Origin: a virus
Strand: one strand, 5' to 3'
IMG/VR virus record: IMGVR_UViG_3300042294_001354
Location: 1 to 34,059 of that record
DNA length: 34,059 nucleotides
Below, piece after piece: positions 9,126 to 17,133 of this stretch. Each line of letters starts with the position of its first letter. Within the stretch, counting starts at the first letter, position 1. The position numbers and the translations under genes are program-made. The notes beneath the pieces were generated by a model. The model was not told the DNA's origin. It searched no databases and saw only the letters and a program-made list of their open reading frames with translations.

Positions 9126-10286
9126 ATGGCCTCCCTCTCTGCATATTACCCATTACCAGTAGTAGCTGGCACTACCGCAGGCACCTATGCGGAAGGAGAT
9201 GACCCAAGGTTTGGAGACGGTCTCACCGAAGCCCCAGAAGACGGAATCATATACGGCAGGAAAGATGCCGACTGGGTTGATATTACAGAGCCTGCTAATC
9301 TTCAGGTTCGGCGCGGCACCGCAACAGAAGTAGCAGCCATCACCCCCTTGGAGGGGGAGCCAGTTTGGGAGACCGACACCAAAAAACTAAAAGTTGGAGA
9401 CGGAATTGTTGCTGGTGGATTCCCCGCTTCAAAATTTCCTCTTGACGGAACTCTGATGACATTTCCCACAGGGCCAAATTCAAGGGGCGCGGGTTCTGTG
9501 TTTATAGGTGGCGATGTAGAGGCCATTGGTGGCATATTTGTTGGTGGCCCGTTTGTTTCTGGTAATGCCAGAGGTAGATCGGCTGTAGATTTGCAGGGTG
9601 AAAGAACAGCGGCAACTCAGGTTGCTTCTGGCCAGTATTCCCTTATTGCTGGCTCTTCAAGATGCACGGCAAGCGCAAACAATTCGTGTATTATAGGCTC
9701 TTTAACTTCCACTGTTAGTGGATTTTCATCTTGTTTAATTTCTGGAGCTAGTGGTACTACAGTTAGCGGCTCTGGTTCTTTTGCATTTCGCTCAAACATT
9801 ACTTCTAATGAGTCGGTTGCCTTTACAGGTATGGCAGATCGACGAAACATGCTTGCCCATGGATCAAGTGGCACGTTAGCAAATTTTAATTTTTCAGAGA
9901 GGGCACAAGCTGTTCAGTTTATTCTTAAGGGTAGGACAACAAACTCCACTCCAACCGAATTAATCATCCACACTGAAACTTATCTCACCATACCAACGGA
10001 TGTTGCATTATTCGGTCAGGTTGAGATTTGTGCTATTGAGGAGGCCACGGCCACAGAAGCAGCGCACTATATCCGCAAGTTTGCCATCCAAAATTTAGGA
10101 GGAACTACCTCATTAATCGGATCAGTGACAACTGTCGGAACAGACCATGAATCTCAGGCTGGATATGATGCTTCTATTACCGCTGATAATACTTCGGATT
10201 ACTTGAAGATTTCTGTAACTGGGGATAGTTCTAAAACTCTTCGCTGGCTTGCCGTTGTGCGCGGCTGCGAGATGGACATTGCATAG
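9126..10286 (+). CDS. Third tail fibre: Mtd-N-like domain plus YadA-head-like repeats
   Basis: 386 residues. Residues 57-95 (QVRRGTATEVAAITP, then ETDTKKLKVGDG) match the beta-prism found at the N-terminus of major tropism determinant-type proteins. Residues about 160-230 have alternating S-G-x-x-S and G-x-x-S/N repeats (SGQYSLIAGSS, NNSCIIGS) as in YadA-type trimeric adhesin heads. The C-terminus (GYDASITADNTSDYLKISVTG, then RWLAVVRG) is the beta-rich ending shared by many phage tail proteins. No reverse transcriptase or variable repeat is nearby, so there is no sign of a diversity-generating element. The start ATG lies in ACTAAATAGAAATG context with no Shine-Dalgarno sequence. Composition becomes AT-rich toward the 3' end. 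Confidence 0.75.
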   Translation: MASLSAYYPLPVVAGTTAGTYAEGDDPRFGDGLTEAPEDGIIYGRKDADWVDITEPANLQVRRGTATEVAAITPLEGEPVWETDTKKLKVGDGIVAGGFPASKFPLDGTLMTFPTGPNSRGAGSVFIGGDVEAIGGIFVGGPFVSGNARGRSAVDLQGERTAATQVASGQYSLIAGSSRCTASANNSCIIGSLTSTVSGFSSCLISGASGTTVSGSGSFAFRSNITSNESVAFTGMADRRNMLAHGSSGTLANFNFSERAQAVQFILKGRTTNSTPTELIIHTETYLTIPTDVALFGQVEICAIEEATATEAAHYIRKFAIQNLGGTTSLIGSVTTVGTDHESQAGYDASITADNTSDYLKISVTGDSSKTLRWLAVVRGCEMDIA

Positions 10287-10288
10287 CC

Positions 10289-11623
10289 ATGGCTATTGAG
10301 CCAGCTATTAACTGTCCTATTGATTGTGGGGTTGCCACAACTCCTACTTTTGCTAGGCAATTCTCCAAGCAGACCGTTGCAGACAGAACGGTAGACCTTG
10401 ATCTTGTTATAGAATACACGCCATTATCATCTGGATCATCTCAATCTGATGTGTTGGGGGATGTTAATCTTATCAGAGACACATATCCAACATCAGCAAC
10501 TAATGTGAGGGCTATTGTTAATTTTCGACCAGAAAAGTTTGGCTTTGTTGAGTCTTATTCCAGTGAAAACACATCAATTCTTTCAAATTCATCAGAAGAA
10601 TCAAACCTCTTTGAATATGAATCCACTGGGACTACATCGTTAACTGTAACGCTTGGCACTAATGAAAAAATAACAAAAGCTGTAACAACTTCCACATTAT
10701 CAGAATCATCGACAAAAGAAGTTTTTCAAAGTTTTGTTTCTGGATCTCTTGGGCGTCATATCTATGACCAGATAAGACAATACGCCGATGGATCAACTTC
10801 TCCTCCAAATCATTATCCACTATATTCAACATTTGACTATACGAATAATATTTATGTTAGAAATACAGGAAGCTGGACTTATCCATTAGATTTTTCTGGT
10901 TTAACAGTCAATAAATCTGGTAGCGGAGGAGTTACAAATGTAACGGCAATAACACCATATCATGCGATTGGTGCTGGTCACTATCCCCCAGAAGTTGGTG
11001 ATACGTTATATTTTTGCGATACAAACAATCAACTCGTTTCAAGGACGGTTGAAAGCAGGATTCTTTCTATGGATTTTGATGGGGTGGTGGTTAAATTTTC
11101 AGAACCTCTCCCGTCAACTGTAAAAAAATACAAAACCCTACCATCAAATTTTGAAAATTATCTACCAATCAATAGGAATATTTATCGAACTGACGGAACC
11201 ATTAGGTCACTAAGATCTTCTGGTATTCCAATAGTCGTTTGTAGCCATTACCGATGGGATGCTGAATGGCCCCTACAGAAACCCAACAGATATGCTTATT
11301 TTTATGAAACTGGTGAAATCATAAATGCTTTAATTGGATCAGACATAATTTATTATATTTCAGCGAATGTTATAGCGTATGCAAATAATTCTCCAAATTA
11401 TAACGGAGATCCATCAAATATTCGTGGGGGGGACAGTGGAAGTCCTTGTTTTTTTATTATTAATAATGATTTAGTCCTTGTTAGCCATCATGCCACTGGA
11501 AATGCTGGGCCATTTCATTCCTACTATCTTTCATCTATTCAAAGCATGATCAATACACTTGGCCCAAGTGGGCAAGCTTATGAAACCGTAGATCTTTCGG
11601 GATTTACTAATTTTTCTTCCTAG
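10289..11623 (+). CDS. Trypsin-like serine protease-domain virion protein
   Basis: 444 residues. The C-terminal half has the marks of a chymotrypsin/trypsin fold: AIGAGHY with likely catalytic His231 (His225 just before), FDGVVVKF with likely Asp264 (equivalent to D-I-A-L-L), and GGDSGSP with Ser383, the exact family signature. Order and spacing (His, Asp, Ser) are as expected for an active enzyme. The N-terminal ~200 residues are unrecognised, polar and beta-like. The gene follows the third fibre by 2 bases and is far more AT-rich than the portal gene after it (18 G/C in the line at 10561 against 34 at 13141). It may be a virion peptidase that degrades a host surface protein or matures a fibre. 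The triad is seen; the substrate is unknown. Confidence 0.75.
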   Translation: MAIEPAINCPIDCGVATTPTFARQFSKQTVADRTVDLDLVIEYTPLSSGSSQSDVLGDVNLIRDTYPTSATNVRAIVNFRPEKFGFVESYSSENTSILSNSSEESNLFEYESTGTTSLTVTLGTNEKITKAVTTSTLSESSTKEVFQSFVSGSLGRHIYDQIRQYADGSTSPPNHYPLYSTFDYTNNIYVRNTGSWTYPLDFSGLTVNKSGSGGVTNVTAITPYHAIGAGHYPPEVGDTLYFCDTNNQLVSRTVESRILSMDFDGVVVKFSEPLPSTVKKYKTLPSNFENYLPINRNIYRTDGTIRSLRSSGIPIVVCSHYRWDAEWPLQKPNRYAYFYETGEIINALIGSDIIYYISANVIAYANNSPNYNGDPSNIRGGDSGSPCFFIINNDLVLVSHHATGNAGPFHSYYLSSIQSMINTLGPSGQAYETVDLSGFTNFSS

Positions 11624-11650
11624 TTGACTTTATCTAACAATCAACCTAAA
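11624..11650 (+). promoter_or_regulatory. Promoter candidate for the head operon
   Basis: TTGACT (11624-11629), a 15-base spacer, then CCTAAA (11645-11650), placed directly after the protease stop. The first T is 38 bases before the portal ATG, the same geometry as the candidates at 13951, 25509, 28862 and (minus) 25379. The predicted leader is only a few bases. Confidence 0.45.
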
Positions 11651-11661
11651 CTTATACTTTA

Positions 11662-13932
11662 ATGGCTTCTCAAGGTAACGCAGAACTGGAAAACTTACCA
11701 GAAAGTGGTAGTCCACCAAAAAAACGCATCAAATCATCCGATAGCCTTGTGGCAATCGCCAACAAGTATATCGAACAGGATGAGGATGCGGCATATCTTC
11801 GGGCGCGGGCGCAAGCCTTGGTCAACGGCGAAGCCCCCTATGATGCCGAAGAACTGAAAAGCAAGGGGTTAACCCATGTGGTCAACGCCAACTTTGGGGA
11901 AGCCAATGCCATAATGGAAGCCGCCTTGGCTCCGTACATCGAACTCCAGAACGGAGTACCCCGCATCGCCAACGTCATTATGAATTCCTATGATGGGGAT
12001 TCTAACGAGGACTCTGAAATTATCTCTGAAGAGTTTGACTGGATGCTAAAGGAGTGGAGTGACCATGCCTATAACATGCAGCTTCTTTCACGCGAGTTTG
12101 TGGGTGACGGAGTTGGCGTTGCCATGTGGCCCGACGAACGCTCTATTTTTTGGGAGCCCTGTGGGCTCAAAGATTTCAAGGTAGCCCGCGATACAAAAGT
12201 ATCAGATGAGGCTATCGAGGTAGCCATCGTCCAACGCTCCATGAGCGTAAGCGAGCTTTACAATTACATCCGCAATCCTAAAGCTGCCAAAGCCTTGGGA
12301 TGGAATCTCAATGCGGTTAAACAGGCTATCTGGAAAGCTTCGACCAAGCGGGATCAGTGGAAGAACTACACCGCCCACTGGGAAGACTTTGAACGCGAAA
12401 TCAAGGAAAACGACCTCTATGCTGGAGAATCGGCCTATCACCGCGCCCAGCTAATCTATGGCTACAACCGCGAATTCGATGGCAAGTTCACCCAACTTAT
12501 CGGTTCTCGCGATTCTTCGGACTTCCTCTACGAACGTTATTCCCGCTACGGAAACGTGAATCAGTGCTTTGTCATCTTCACCTATGGAGTCGGTCAGGGC
12601 ACCTTCCATACGATTCGTGGACTGAAGCAGAAGATCTACAACCAGATCCAAATTTCAAACAGGGTTCTGTGCCAAGCCGCCCAAGCCGCCATCACCTCTG
12701 GACTTATCCAGTTGCAGGGTGACGCCGAAGCCATCCAAGACTTTCAATACATTGAGGTCGGGCCTTATACGTTCATCCCTAGTGGGCTGACCCCGATCCA
12801 ACTTCAGCCTCCCGCTGTGGCAACTCAGGGTCTTCCCGTCTACAACTTGATGAGCCAAGTGTTGCAGAACAACACGGGTAGCTATCGTTCGCGTCAAGCT
12901 ACTCCAGACGGCCAAGCCCGTTCTGCCACGGAAGTTGTCCAGCAAGCCCGTCAAGAGTCCACGCTCAACGCCGCAGCACTTGAGCTTTTCTACACTCCTT
13001 ACAACAAGCTTTTGACCGAGCAATACCGCAGGGCTGTTAATCCATTGCTTACAGCCAATGACAAGGGAGGGAAACTTGCTCTTGAGTTTCGCCGCCGTTG
13101 TGCGCGTCGAGGAGTCTCCATTGAGCGTATGCGCCAATTCCTTAAGGTCACGGCATTCCGCGCCATGGGTGATGGAAGTCCCGTTATGACCGAAATGGCG
13201 AGCAAGCAACTCATGGAGCTTTATTCCTTGATGGACGAGAAGGGCAAAGAAAACACCCTGCGTTCCGTCATTGCTGGCATCTCTGGTGTGGGTTGGCAGA
13301 AGGTTAACCTCTTTGTTTCCGATAAAGGCCCGCGCCGTGTGGTGGACTTTGATATTGCTAACCTTGAGAATGGCAACCTCCGTCAGGGCATTCCGCAGAT
13401 GGTTCACGATAGCCAGAACCACGCTGTGCATATTGAGGCCCATATCCCGATGATTGCCGAAATCATTGAGGCCCATCGCCAACAACAAATTCCTGACGAG
13501 CAGGCAATGCAGATCTTGCGCCCTGCCGCAGATCATGTGACCGAACACCTCGTCTTCTTCTCTAATAACAGCTATCGGGCGCAGGAAGTCCGCGAACTCA
13601 AACGCCAACTCCAAAACCTCACCGCTTATATCGATGAGCTAGAGCAACAGGTGATCAACCGCATGATGGCCCAACAGAGCCAAGCTCAAGAACAGGCCGC
13701 ACAGGCTACGCAAGGACAGATCGATCCCCGCTCCGAAATGGAACTCCAGAAAGCCCAACTAAAACTGGCAGAAATGCAGGAAAAACGCATGATGAACCAA
13801 GAAACCCATCAACAGAAGATGGAGACTATTCGTCAGCAGATGGCCCTTAATGATCTTAAAACCCGCAGTTCTATTCTTGAGAAAACAGCAAGGCCCGCAG
13901 GCCGACCCCCGATGGCCGCACAAACAGCTTAA
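11662..13932 (+). CDS. Portal protein
   Basis: 756 residues, the size of portals of short-tailed phages with large connector rings. The portal dodecamer is the DNA gate at one head vertex and docks the terminase. Visible support: an N-terminal helical region, a central FTYGVGQGTFHTIRGLKQKI segment like the portal stem/wing region, SRQATPDGQARSATEV (a conserved T-A-T-E-V-type loop), then a long Gln-rich coiled coil (about residues 640-735) and a basic Pro-rich end. It is followed by a small head gene, a scaffold and the capsid gene, a standard head order. There is no Shine-Dalgarno sequence. Length, composition and position support the call; no single catalytic motif exists to prove it. Confidence 0.85.
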   Translation: MASQGNAELENLPESGSPPKKRIKSSDSLVAIANKYIEQDEDAAYLRARAQALVNGEAPYDAEELKSKGLTHVVNANFGEANAIMEAALAPYIELQNGVPRIANVIMNSYDGDSNEDSEIISEEFDWMLKEWSDHAYNMQLLSREFVGDGVGVAMWPDERSIFWEPCGLKDFKVARDTKVSDEAIEVAIVQRSMSVSELYNYIRNPKAAKALGWNLNAVKQAIWKASTKRDQWKNYTAHWEDFEREIKENDLYAGESAYHRAQLIYGYNREFDGKFTQLIGSRDSSDFLYERYSRYGNVNQCFVIFTYGVGQGTFHTIRGLKQKIYNQIQISNRVLCQAAQAAITSGLIQLQGDAEAIQDFQYIEVGPYTFIPSGLTPIQLQPPAVATQGLPVYNLMSQVLQNNTGSYRSRQATPDGQARSATEVVQQARQESTLNAAALELFYTPYNKLLTEQYRRAVNPLLTANDKGGKLALEFRRRCARRGVSIERMRQFLKVTAFRAMGDGSPVMTEMASKQLMELYSLMDEKGKENTLRSVIAGISGVGWQKVNLFVSDKGPRRVVDFDIANLENGNLRQGIPQMVHDSQNHAVHIEAHIPMIAEIIEAHRQQQIPDEQAMQILRPAADHVTEHLVFFSNNSYRAQEVRELKRQLQNLTAYIDELEQQVINRMMAQQSQAQEQAAQATQGQIDPRSEMELQKAQLKLAEMQEKRMMNQETHQQKMETIRQQMALNDLKTRSSILEKTARPAGRPPMAAQTA

Positions 13933-13950
13933 TTTTTAAGATATTTATAC

Positions 13951-13977
13951 TAGACAAAGTCAGAATCTGCGTATAGT
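13951..13977 (+). promoter_or_regulatory. Promoter candidate upstream of the small head gene
   Basis: TAGACA (13951-13956), a 15-base spacer, then TATAGT (13972-13977), in the 57-base gap after the portal gene. The first base is 39 bases before the ATG at 13990. The gap also holds a TATACT at 13946. Confidence 0.45.
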
Positions 13978-13989
13978 TAGACCTTATTA

Positions 13990-14277
13990 ATGGATTGGAC
14001 AGATCAGGATTCGCGTGAGTGGAGCAAAACTTGGGCTATGCCCCATATGCAAAAGGGGCTTAAGTTTATCTCCAAACGGGTTCGCCCGAAGCGGAGCAGT
14101 AGTCCTGTGGCACAGGGTTTTGATCTGTCGCCAGTGTTCATTAAGAGCGCGGGTTTTTATGAGGGCAGTCAAGAGGTTCTGGATCTCATTGATACCTTGG
14201 GTCAGGGACAGGTAAATAAACCTAAATTTGACTTGCCAGAACCCTTCTCTCATATAATTTCAGAAGAAACCAACTAA
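13990..14277 (+). CDS. Small head-region protein, unknown
   Basis: 95 residues, MDWTDQDSREWSKTWAMP at the start, with a basic patch (FISKRVRPKRSSS) and an acidic C-terminus. It lies between portal and scaffold, where many phages carry a short morphogenesis or accessory gene. I preferred this frame over an overlapping one starting at 14015 because it has its own promoter candidate and ends 8 bases before the scaffold start. No domain is recognised. Confidence 0.65.
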   Translation: MDWTDQDSREWSKTWAMPHMQKGLKFISKRVRPKRSSSPVAQGFDLSPVFIKSAGFYEGSQEVLDLIDTLGQGQVNKPKFDLPEPFSHIISEETN

Positions 14278-14285
14278 TATAACTT

Positions 14286-15611
14286 ATGGCTAATATACTC
14301 AATTCCGCCCTTACGGGTGAAGCAGACTTCGCTGGAACCATTTTTGGAGGGGCCAACGCCGAACCAACTCCTGAAGCTCAACCCAATGAAGCGCCTGCAA
14401 CCGAAACCCCGAAAGAGCAACCTGTTGCCGAAACCCCGAAAGAAGAAGCTCCCAAGGCGGAGAAAAAAGCTCCCGTTAAAGCGGAGCCCAAGGCCAAGGC
14501 AACCAAGGAAGAGACGGAGAAAGTAGTTGCCGATATTACCAAAAGCGCCTCGTTCAAGGAGACTGGAGAACAATCAAATGAAAATACTTCAGATGACGAT
14601 CTCCCGCTAAATCCCCACTTTGCCGATAAGCCCGTTTCTGACAAACCCGAAGGTGATGATTCTGAGAAGGGCGTCTCAAGCTGGAAGGAGATCAAAAGCG
14701 AAATGAAAAAGGCCCGTGAGGAGCGGGATCGCTTGAAAGCCGAATTGGACGCCACCAAAGAGAAGGTGGGCAAATATGAGGGCGAAACAGTCAAAAGCCT
14801 TCAGGAAGAACTGGAAGGCTACAAAACCCGCATGGCGGAGCTTAATCGCGAGCTAAAGGCGGCGAACTTTGAGCGAAGCCCCGAATACGTCGAAACCATC
14901 AAAAAGCCCCTCAGTGGCCTTCAGGGCGACTTGAAAGCCATTGCAGAAGCCAATGACGCAGATTTCTCTAAACTCTGGCAAGCCATTACTGAACCCGATG
15001 CCCGCAAACGTATCGACTCCTTGGAAGACCTAACCAGCGACTTTAAGCGCATGGAACAGTTGTCCATTGTCAAAATGGCTGATAAATACCATGAACTGGC
15101 TCAGTACCATGAACGCTTCCAGAGTGAGGCCGAATCCCTTGCCGAGGCCGAAAACGCCCGTAAGGCCCAATCTGAACAGGAGTTTATTGAGAACGACCAA
15201 CGACTCCAGAAGGCATTCACGGCCAAGACTTGGACAAATTTGGAAGATCGCTACAATTTCCTTCGGGAAATCGACGGACAGGATGAGTGGAATGGCAGTA
15301 TTCGCAGTGCAAAAAAGAATGCCGCAGAGACCAATCTGGATCGCTTGAGCGTCGAAGACCGAAGCGCCATCCTCGCACGGGCGGCTGTTGTCCCCTTCCT
15401 TGAAAGTGCCATCAACCACTATACCTCACAGGTAGAACGGATGAGCGCCGAAAAAGATGCGAAGATCAAAGAACTCCAGACCCAGCTAGATGGCTTGGTT
15501 GGAGCCACCCCATCCCTTGGAAAGGCGACTGAAACCGAATCAGATTCTAGCGATGACGAAGACGCTGATAGCCTGATGAACTTCGGTAAAACGCTTTTGG
15601 GGCGGCGGTAA
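14286..15611 (+). CDS. Scaffold-like capsid assembly protein
   Basis: 441 residues. The first ~100 are low-complexity Pro/Glu/Lys/Ala (ETPKEQPVAETPKEEAPK), then long heptad-rich helices (about residues 135-205, KKAREERDRLKAELDATKEK) and a second coiled coil around 375-400. The protein is acidic overall and ends with a short basic tail (GKTLLGRR). This architecture, immediately upstream of the capsid gene, is typical of internal scaffolds that template prohead assembly and then leave or are degraded; a basic C-terminus often binds capsid subunits. No protease motif is seen in it. Confidence 0.8.
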   Translation: MANILNSALTGEADFAGTIFGGANAEPTPEAQPNEAPATETPKEQPVAETPKEEAPKAEKKAPVKAEPKAKATKEETEKVVADITKSASFKETGEQSNENTSDDDLPLNPHFADKPVSDKPEGDDSEKGVSSWKEIKSEMKKAREERDRLKAELDATKEKVGKYEGETVKSLQEELEGYKTRMAELNRELKAANFERSPEYVETIKKPLSGLQGDLKAIAEANDADFSKLWQAITEPDARKRIDSLEDLTSDFKRMEQLSIVKMADKYHELAQYHERFQSEAESLAEAENARKAQSEQEFIENDQRLQKAFTAKTWTNLEDRYNFLREIDGQDEWNGSIRSAKKNAAETNLDRLSVEDRSAILARAAVVPFLESAINHYTSQVERMSAEKDAKIKELQTQLDGLVGATPSLGKATETESDSSDDEDADSLMNFGKTLLGRR

Positions 15612-15622
15612 ATTTTTCCCTC

Positions 15623-15649
15623 TTGACAATATAAGGGAAATGTAATAAC
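15623..15649 (+). promoter_or_regulatory. Strong promoter candidate for the major capsid gene
   Basis: A consensus TTGACA (15623-15628), a 15-base spacer, then AATAAC (15644-15649) followed by G. The pair is nearly the same as TTGACA-N15-TATAACG at 25509. Here the capsid ATG is about 170 bases downstream, leaving a long leader, unlike the other sites. Confidence 0.55.
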
Positions 15650-15655
15650 GTCCCG

Positions 15656-15821
15656 CCAAGACTTAGATCCGAGTTGGTCGCGGATACCTCGCTGGCTGGT
15701 TAGCCTTCAAAATTTGTAGCCGTAAATCTCTGGTCGCGGCCCAGAAACTTAACCGATAGACGGGCATTCTGTGCCTTGATATCAAACCTAACCCTTAAAC
15801 TAAATAGAAAGAAATAATATT
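15656..15821 (+). promoter_or_regulatory. Structured 5' leader of the capsid mRNA
   Basis: A gene-free stretch of about 165 bases between the promoter and the capsid ATG. Four short hairpins follow one another: ATCCG/CGGAT (15667-15685, 9-base loop), GGCT/AGCC with a GGTT loop (15694-15705), TCTGG/CCAGA (15729-15745) and GGGCA/TGCCT (15762-15776). TGGTCGCGG occurs twice (about 15675 and 15731). GGTTA (15698-15702) could also pair with TAACC (15750-15754), a possible pseudoknot or switch. A 10-base palindrome TTGATATCAA lies at 15776-15785. The last 40 bases are AT-rich and unpaired with only a weak GAAAG before the ATG. Likely role: mRNA stability or translation control of the most abundant protein. 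Structure is by eye only. Confidence 0.45.
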
Positions 15822-17057
15822 ATGTCAGCACCTGTTGCTACTTCGTGCGAAAGCATTTCTGATCAGTTTCAACGCGAGACTGGACGTATTGCTCTTGGCA
15901 CTCATCGCTTGGGTCTTTATAAAGATCCCTACCTCCGTTTCGTGACCCAGTCGGCTTTCCCCGACAATATGGGCGCGATTGTCAAAAACACCATCGCCCA
16001 GCGCACTGTTGCCGTTGGCAGCGGATGGGAAGATATCGGCGTCACTGGCGTCTCTGGCGAGCTTAACTCCTGCTTGGCTCCCGTCAAGACCGTCAGCTAT
16101 GCCTTCGACCAGAAGGAATTCAAACTCCGCCATCAGGCCATCGAATCCGATTGGATCTGCTTGGAAGACGTTCGTACTTCGGCTTTCCCGATTGATGATG
16201 TCAACAACTACATCAAGATCCTTGCCGATAACGTCAACAAAGAGTGGATCGAGCGTTATGACAATGACTACCTCGCCTTCTCGACGAAAGTCTCTGTGGA
16301 ACCTGGCCTCTCTGAGTCCACTTCGACCAGCGGCTTCACCAGCGCACTGCCCGCTCCCACCTCCGTTATGACGTTGGGCGTTCTGCGTGAAATCTATGAT
16401 CGTCTCTATCAGGACAACGCTGGTGATGACGGTGATGCGGTGACCGATGACGGCTCGCCTGTTTTCAACGTGTTCGCTGAACGCGCCACGATTGAGAACT
16501 TGATCAAGCTCAACAACGAAGTCCGTGAGGACATCCGTTGGAGTGATCGTGTCAACGATCTGCTTGGTGCCAACGGCTCCTCGCTCCTGCCCCGTAAGTC
16601 CTATGGTGGATTCGTGTTCCATAGCCGTCCGTTCCCGAAGCGTTTCAACGACAACGGTTCTGGTGGTTTCACCGAAGTTCCTCCGTATGTTTCGGGCGGT
16701 GCGTCCGTCAACGGAAAGAGCAAGTACATCATCAACCCCGCCTACAAGGCTGCGAAGTACACCACCACGGTTGTGTTCCACCCGAAGGCGATGGAGTGGC
16801 TTGTTCCGAACCCGAACCTCAAAGTCGGCAAACTGGTCTATGATGCTCAGAACTATCGCGGAGACTTCCGCTGGATCAACGAGTACGATAAGAACTGTAA
16901 CCCCGACAAAAATAGCGGTTACTGGCGCGCCAAGATGGCTTGCGCGGTGAAGCAGATCTTCCCTCAGTGGGGATACTACATCTTGCATCTCCGTTGCAAC
17001 CTCGCCAGCGATCTGGTTACTTGCCCCACGGGCAGTGGCTACGGTTACCTCGCGTAA
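15822..17057 (+). CDS. Major capsid protein
   Basis: 411 residues, no signal peptide or membrane segment, mixed alpha/beta. It has the length of an unprocessed HK97-fold capsid protein. It follows the scaffold gene, has its own promoter candidate with a long leader, and uses a codon set strongly biased to C-ending codons, as expected for the most abundant virion protein. Recognisable local features are an N-terminal helix (SISDQFQRETGRIALGTHRL), an extended-loop region around residues 40-100, and a C-terminal segment ending TCPTGSGYGYLA. Assignment rests on position, size, expression signals and general look; I cannot show the fold from sequence alone. Confidence 0.85.
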   Translation: MSAPVATSCESISDQFQRETGRIALGTHRLGLYKDPYLRFVTQSAFPDNMGAIVKNTIAQRTVAVGSGWEDIGVTGVSGELNSCLAPVKTVSYAFDQKEFKLRHQAIESDWICLEDVRTSAFPIDDVNNYIKILADNVNKEWIERYDNDYLAFSTKVSVEPGLSESTSTSGFTSALPAPTSVMTLGVLREIYDRLYQDNAGDDGDAVTDDGSPVFNVFAERATIENLIKLNNEVREDIRWSDRVNDLLGANGSSLLPRKSYGGFVFHSRPFPKRFNDNGSGGFTEVPPYVSGGASVNGKSKYIINPAYKAAKYTTTVVFHPKAMEWLVPNPNLKVGKLVYDAQNYRGDFRWINEYDKNCNPDKNSGYWRAKMACAVKQIFPQWGYYILHLRCNLASDLVTCPTGSGYGYLA

Positions 17058-17080
17058 TTAGTTAGTCTCTATTCATCAAG

Positions 17081-17110
17081 GCTTGCCTTGGAGTAAAATC
17101 TAAGGCAAGC
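17081..17110 (+). promoter_or_regulatory. Perfect 9-bp hairpin after the capsid gene
   Basis: GCTTGCCTT (17081-17089) and AAGGCAAGC (17102-17110) are exact reverse complements around a 12-base loop. No T-run follows, so this is not a standard intrinsic terminator. It more likely protects the 3' end of the capsid mRNA, acts as a processing site, or causes partial attenuation before the downstream genes. Confidence 0.6.
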
Positions 17111-17115
17111 TCTAT

Positions 17116-17123
17116 GAGGAGAG
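17116..17123 (+). promoter_or_regulatory. Strong Shine-Dalgarno for the acidic head gene
   Basis: GAGGAGAG lies 10-18 bases before the ATG at 17134. It is one of very few good Shine-Dalgarno sequences in the window, so this gene is initiated differently from its neighbours. Confidence 0.55.
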
Positions 17124-17133
17124 AATAACAATT

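Noticed and set aside
9126-10286. Diversity-generating retroelement target, suggested by the Mtd-like N-terminus
   Set aside because: No reverse transcriptase, no template/variable repeat pair with adenine-specific differences, and no C-type lectin C-terminus are present.
12655-13614. A 319-codon open frame antisense to the portal gene
   Set aside because: Explained by codon bias of the portal gene; no coupling, promoter or sensible protein pattern.
14077-14088. CGGG-TTCG-CCCG hairpin as a regulatory element
   Set aside because: It has only a 4-bp stem, lies inside a coding sequence, and lacks the C-G closing pair that makes UUCG loops very stable.
14228-14258. TTGACT and TATAAT before the scaffold gene as a promoter
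   Set aside because: The spacer is 19 bases and the pair lies inside the upstream coding sequence; it does not fit the 15-base pattern of the other sites.
15656-15821. A tRNA in the capsid leader
   Set aside because: The hairpins are too short and no 7-bp acceptor stem, T-loop or cloverleaf spacing can be built.
15825-16988. A 387-codon open frame antisense to the capsid gene
   Set aside because: It mirrors the strongly biased codons of the capsid gene, has no start signals, and its product is Arg/Val-rich without recognisable features.
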